A stretch of DNA of 32,391 nt from the NCBI GenBank assembly GCA_002067205.1, contig MVQL01000142.1:1-32391 (forward strand), written 5' to 3'. The notes beneath the pieces were generated by a model that was given only the letters and a program-made list of their open reading frames with translations, did no database searches and was not told the origin of the DNA. The translations under genes and the position numbers were made by a program. Shown one piece after another: positions 31,018 to 32,391 of this stretch (position 1 is its first letter; every line of letters begins with the position of its first letter). Source of the DNA: Pelotomaculum sp. PtaB.Bin104. Its GTDB lineage: Bacteria > Bacillota > Desulfotomaculia > Desulfotomaculales > Pelotomaculaceae.

Positions 31018-31738
31018 GGGGTTGCCACCCCTGTTAGGTTTAGCCGTATTCTTGGCAGCCTGGCATCTTGTGGCGGGTTTCTATAACCCGGTTGTATTGC
31101 CATCGCCGGTGGTTGTCCTGCGGGCTCTACTTGATTTGGCGGCTGACGGGCAACTCTGGGAACACGGTCGCCTTTCCATTGTCCGAGGCCTTGCCGGGTT
31201 TGCCTTGGCGGTAGCCTGCGGGTTGCCGCTGGGTCTGTTAATCGGCCTGAATCCTCTGGTTGCCGGCCTTTTCCGGCCGCTGGTGGTTGTATTGCAGGTG
31301 ATCCCGTTAGTCTCCTGGCTTTTGCTGGCCCTTATTTGGATCGGTTTCAGTAAAGTGCCGGTTTTCGTGGTGTTTGTAACCACTTTCCCTTTAATTGTGA
31401 TCAATACTATTCAGGGGGTCAAGAGTGTTGACAGGCAGTTGCTGCAGATGGCCGCAGTTTTCCGCATTGCAAAGTCAAGAGTAATCCGGGAGGTTTACCT
31501 GCCTCAGGTGGCGCCTTACTTCATGGCCGGCATTACTGCTGCCATGGGGACAACCTGGAAGGCCGTGGCTATGGCGGAATTGCTCAGCGTTCACCAGGGG
31601 ATTGGCGCCGGCATGGCTGTTGCGCGGATGAACCTGAACACGGCGAGCTTGCTGGCCTGGACTCTGTTTCTGGTCGGCCTGGGTTTGCTGACGGACCGCC
31701 TGGTGAATCAACTGGTGCTTGGAAAACGAAAAATGTAG
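30992..31738 (+). CDS. NitT/TauT-type ABC transporter permease
   Basis: This is a 248-aa inner-membrane permease of the SsuC/TauC class with about six hydrophobic helices. The N-terminal L-P-S-P-x-x-V-x-x-A-L and R-L-S-I-V-R-G-L-A-G-F motifs are typical. The cytoplasmic EAA loop that contacts the ATPase is L-L-Q-M-A-A-V-F-R-I-A-K-S-R-V-I-R-E-V-Y-L-P. The ATG at 30992 lies inside the end of the binding-protein gene with a G-run ~10 nt upstream. It belongs to the operon with its neighbours on both sides. Confidence 0.9.
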   Translation: MKSSTFLNRGLPPLLGLAVFLAAWHLVAGFYNPVVLPSPVVVLRALLDLAADGQLWEHGRLSIVRGLAGFALAVACGLPLGLLIGLNPLVAGLFRPLVVVLQVIPLVSWLLLALIWIGFSKVPVFVVFVTTFPLIVINTIQGVKSVDRQLLQMAAVFRIAKSRVIREVYLPQVAPYFMAGITAAMGTTWKAVAMAELLSVHQGIGAGMAVARMNLNTASLLAWTLFLVGLGLLTDRLVNQLVLGKRKM

Positions 31739-31761
31739 TATATTCTGAAAGGATGCGGCAT

Positions 31762-32391
31762 TTGATTAATTTTGAGCATGTTTATAAAACCCTGGGGCAG
31801 ACCAGGGTTTTGTGTAATTTTTCTTTTTCCGCTGAAATTGGAAAAATACTTTGCCTAATCGGACCTTCCGGCTGCGGTAAAACAACCATTCTCCAGTTGC
31901 TGGCCGGGCTGGAACAGCCCGACGACGGGCGAATCACCGGAACCGAAGGCCTGCGGGTGAGTTACGTTTTTCAGGAGCCGCGGCTGCTGCCCTGGAAAAC
32001 GGTTGCTGAAAACATCGCTTTTGTTTTGCGGGGTGTAGTCCACCCATCCGGGCAAAAGGAATTGATTAATCACTACCTGTCTATGACGGGTTTGTATGAC
32101 TACCAGCACAGCTACCCCGACAGCCTGAGCGGGGGAATGAAACAGCGCCTGGCGCTTTGCCGCGCCTTTGCCTTTCCACACGACCTGCTGCTGCTGGACG
32201 AGCCCTTTAATTCGCTTGATGTTCCCTTGCGGCTGGGACTTGTACGGCAGATTATCAGCATGTGGCGGACGGCGCCCCGGACGATTGTATTTGTCACTCA
32301 TGATATTATGGACGCTCTGCTCCTGGGACACCGTGTTGTTGTGCTTTCCAGAGCGCCCGCGGCTGTGCTTGACGCGGTGGATGTCGATATC
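31762..32391 (+). CDS. NitT/TauT-type ABC transporter ATP-binding protein, partial
   Basis: The open frame runs past the window end; 210 codons are visible. All ATPase motifs are seen: Walker A G-P-S-G-C-G-K-T (34-41), Q-loop F-Q-E-P-R-L-L-P-W (the R-L-L-P-W variant typical of SsuB/TauB), signature L-S-G-G-M-K-Q-R (122-129), Walker B L-L-L-L-D-E-P (D146, E147), and the switch His180 in V-T-H-D. I chose TTG at 31762 because AAAGG lies ~10 nt upstream; the in-frame ATG at 31753 abuts that site. It begins 23 bp after the permease stop and powers this importer. Confidence 0.92.
   Translation, partial: MINFEHVYKTLGQTRVLCNFSFSAEIGKILCLIGPSGCGKTTILQLLAGLEQPDDGRITGTEGLRVSYVFQEPRLLPWKTVAENIAFVLRGVVHPSGQKELINHYLSMTGLYDYQHSYPDSLSGGMKQRLALCRAFAFPHDLLLLDEPFNSLDVPLRLGLVRQIISMWRTAPRTIVFVTHDIMDALLLGHRVVVLSRAPAAVLDAVDVDI

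Overview
The window reads as chromosomal DNA of a monoderm, spore-forming-type Firmicute close to the Peptococcaceae / Pelotomaculum-Desulfotomaculum group. This is inferred from the mid-range base composition, frequent TTG and GTG starts behind strong Shine-Dalgarno sites, sigma-A type promoters, an S-layer homology (SLH) protein, and several copper amine oxidase-like 'stalk domain' proteins. The species cannot be fixed from sequence alone.

Bases 1-11400 form an envelope region. A partial SLH protein converges on an ECF sigma factor / zinc-finger anti-sigma operon. That operon and the divergent 728-aa stalk-domain exoprotein each carry the same promoter, GGAACTT-N16-GTCTAAC, so the sigma factor probably controls both itself and the exoprotein. 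Next come a second stalk protein, a TolC-like coiled-coil protein, a polytopic O-antigen-ligase-like protein with C-terminal TPRs, and a third stalk protein. Bases 11400-17340 hold a tripartite-type efflux set: two lipoprotein membrane-fusion proteins, each behind its own sigma-A promoter, and an RND pump. A lactate dehydrogenase and a tRNA-Arg(CCG) follow.

Bases 18600-23800 are accessory DNA: a small winged-helix-like protein, a membrane-anchored class III adenylate cyclase, an intact IS1182-type insertion sequence with CTAG on both sides, a decayed MFS transporter and a DUF4258 / YgiT-type toxin-antitoxin-like pair.

Bases 23890-27530 carry a molybdenum/tungsten theme. A strong promoter drives a Moco-type riboswitch followed by two consecutive intrinsic terminators and then a TrmO-FmdE fusion gene. 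After a decayed TnpB element and a LysM/Ig-like protein there is a minus-strand two-gene operon: an amino-acid-kinase-fold protein resembling molybdenum storage protein subunits, and a 77-aa partner with a very acidic tail. A perfect palindrome overlaps its likely promoter. Bases 27700-32391 hold an unrecognised 191-aa protein, a DUF445 membrane protein, and a tightly packed NitT/TauT-type ABC importer (binding lipoprotein, permease, ATPase) cut off by the window end.
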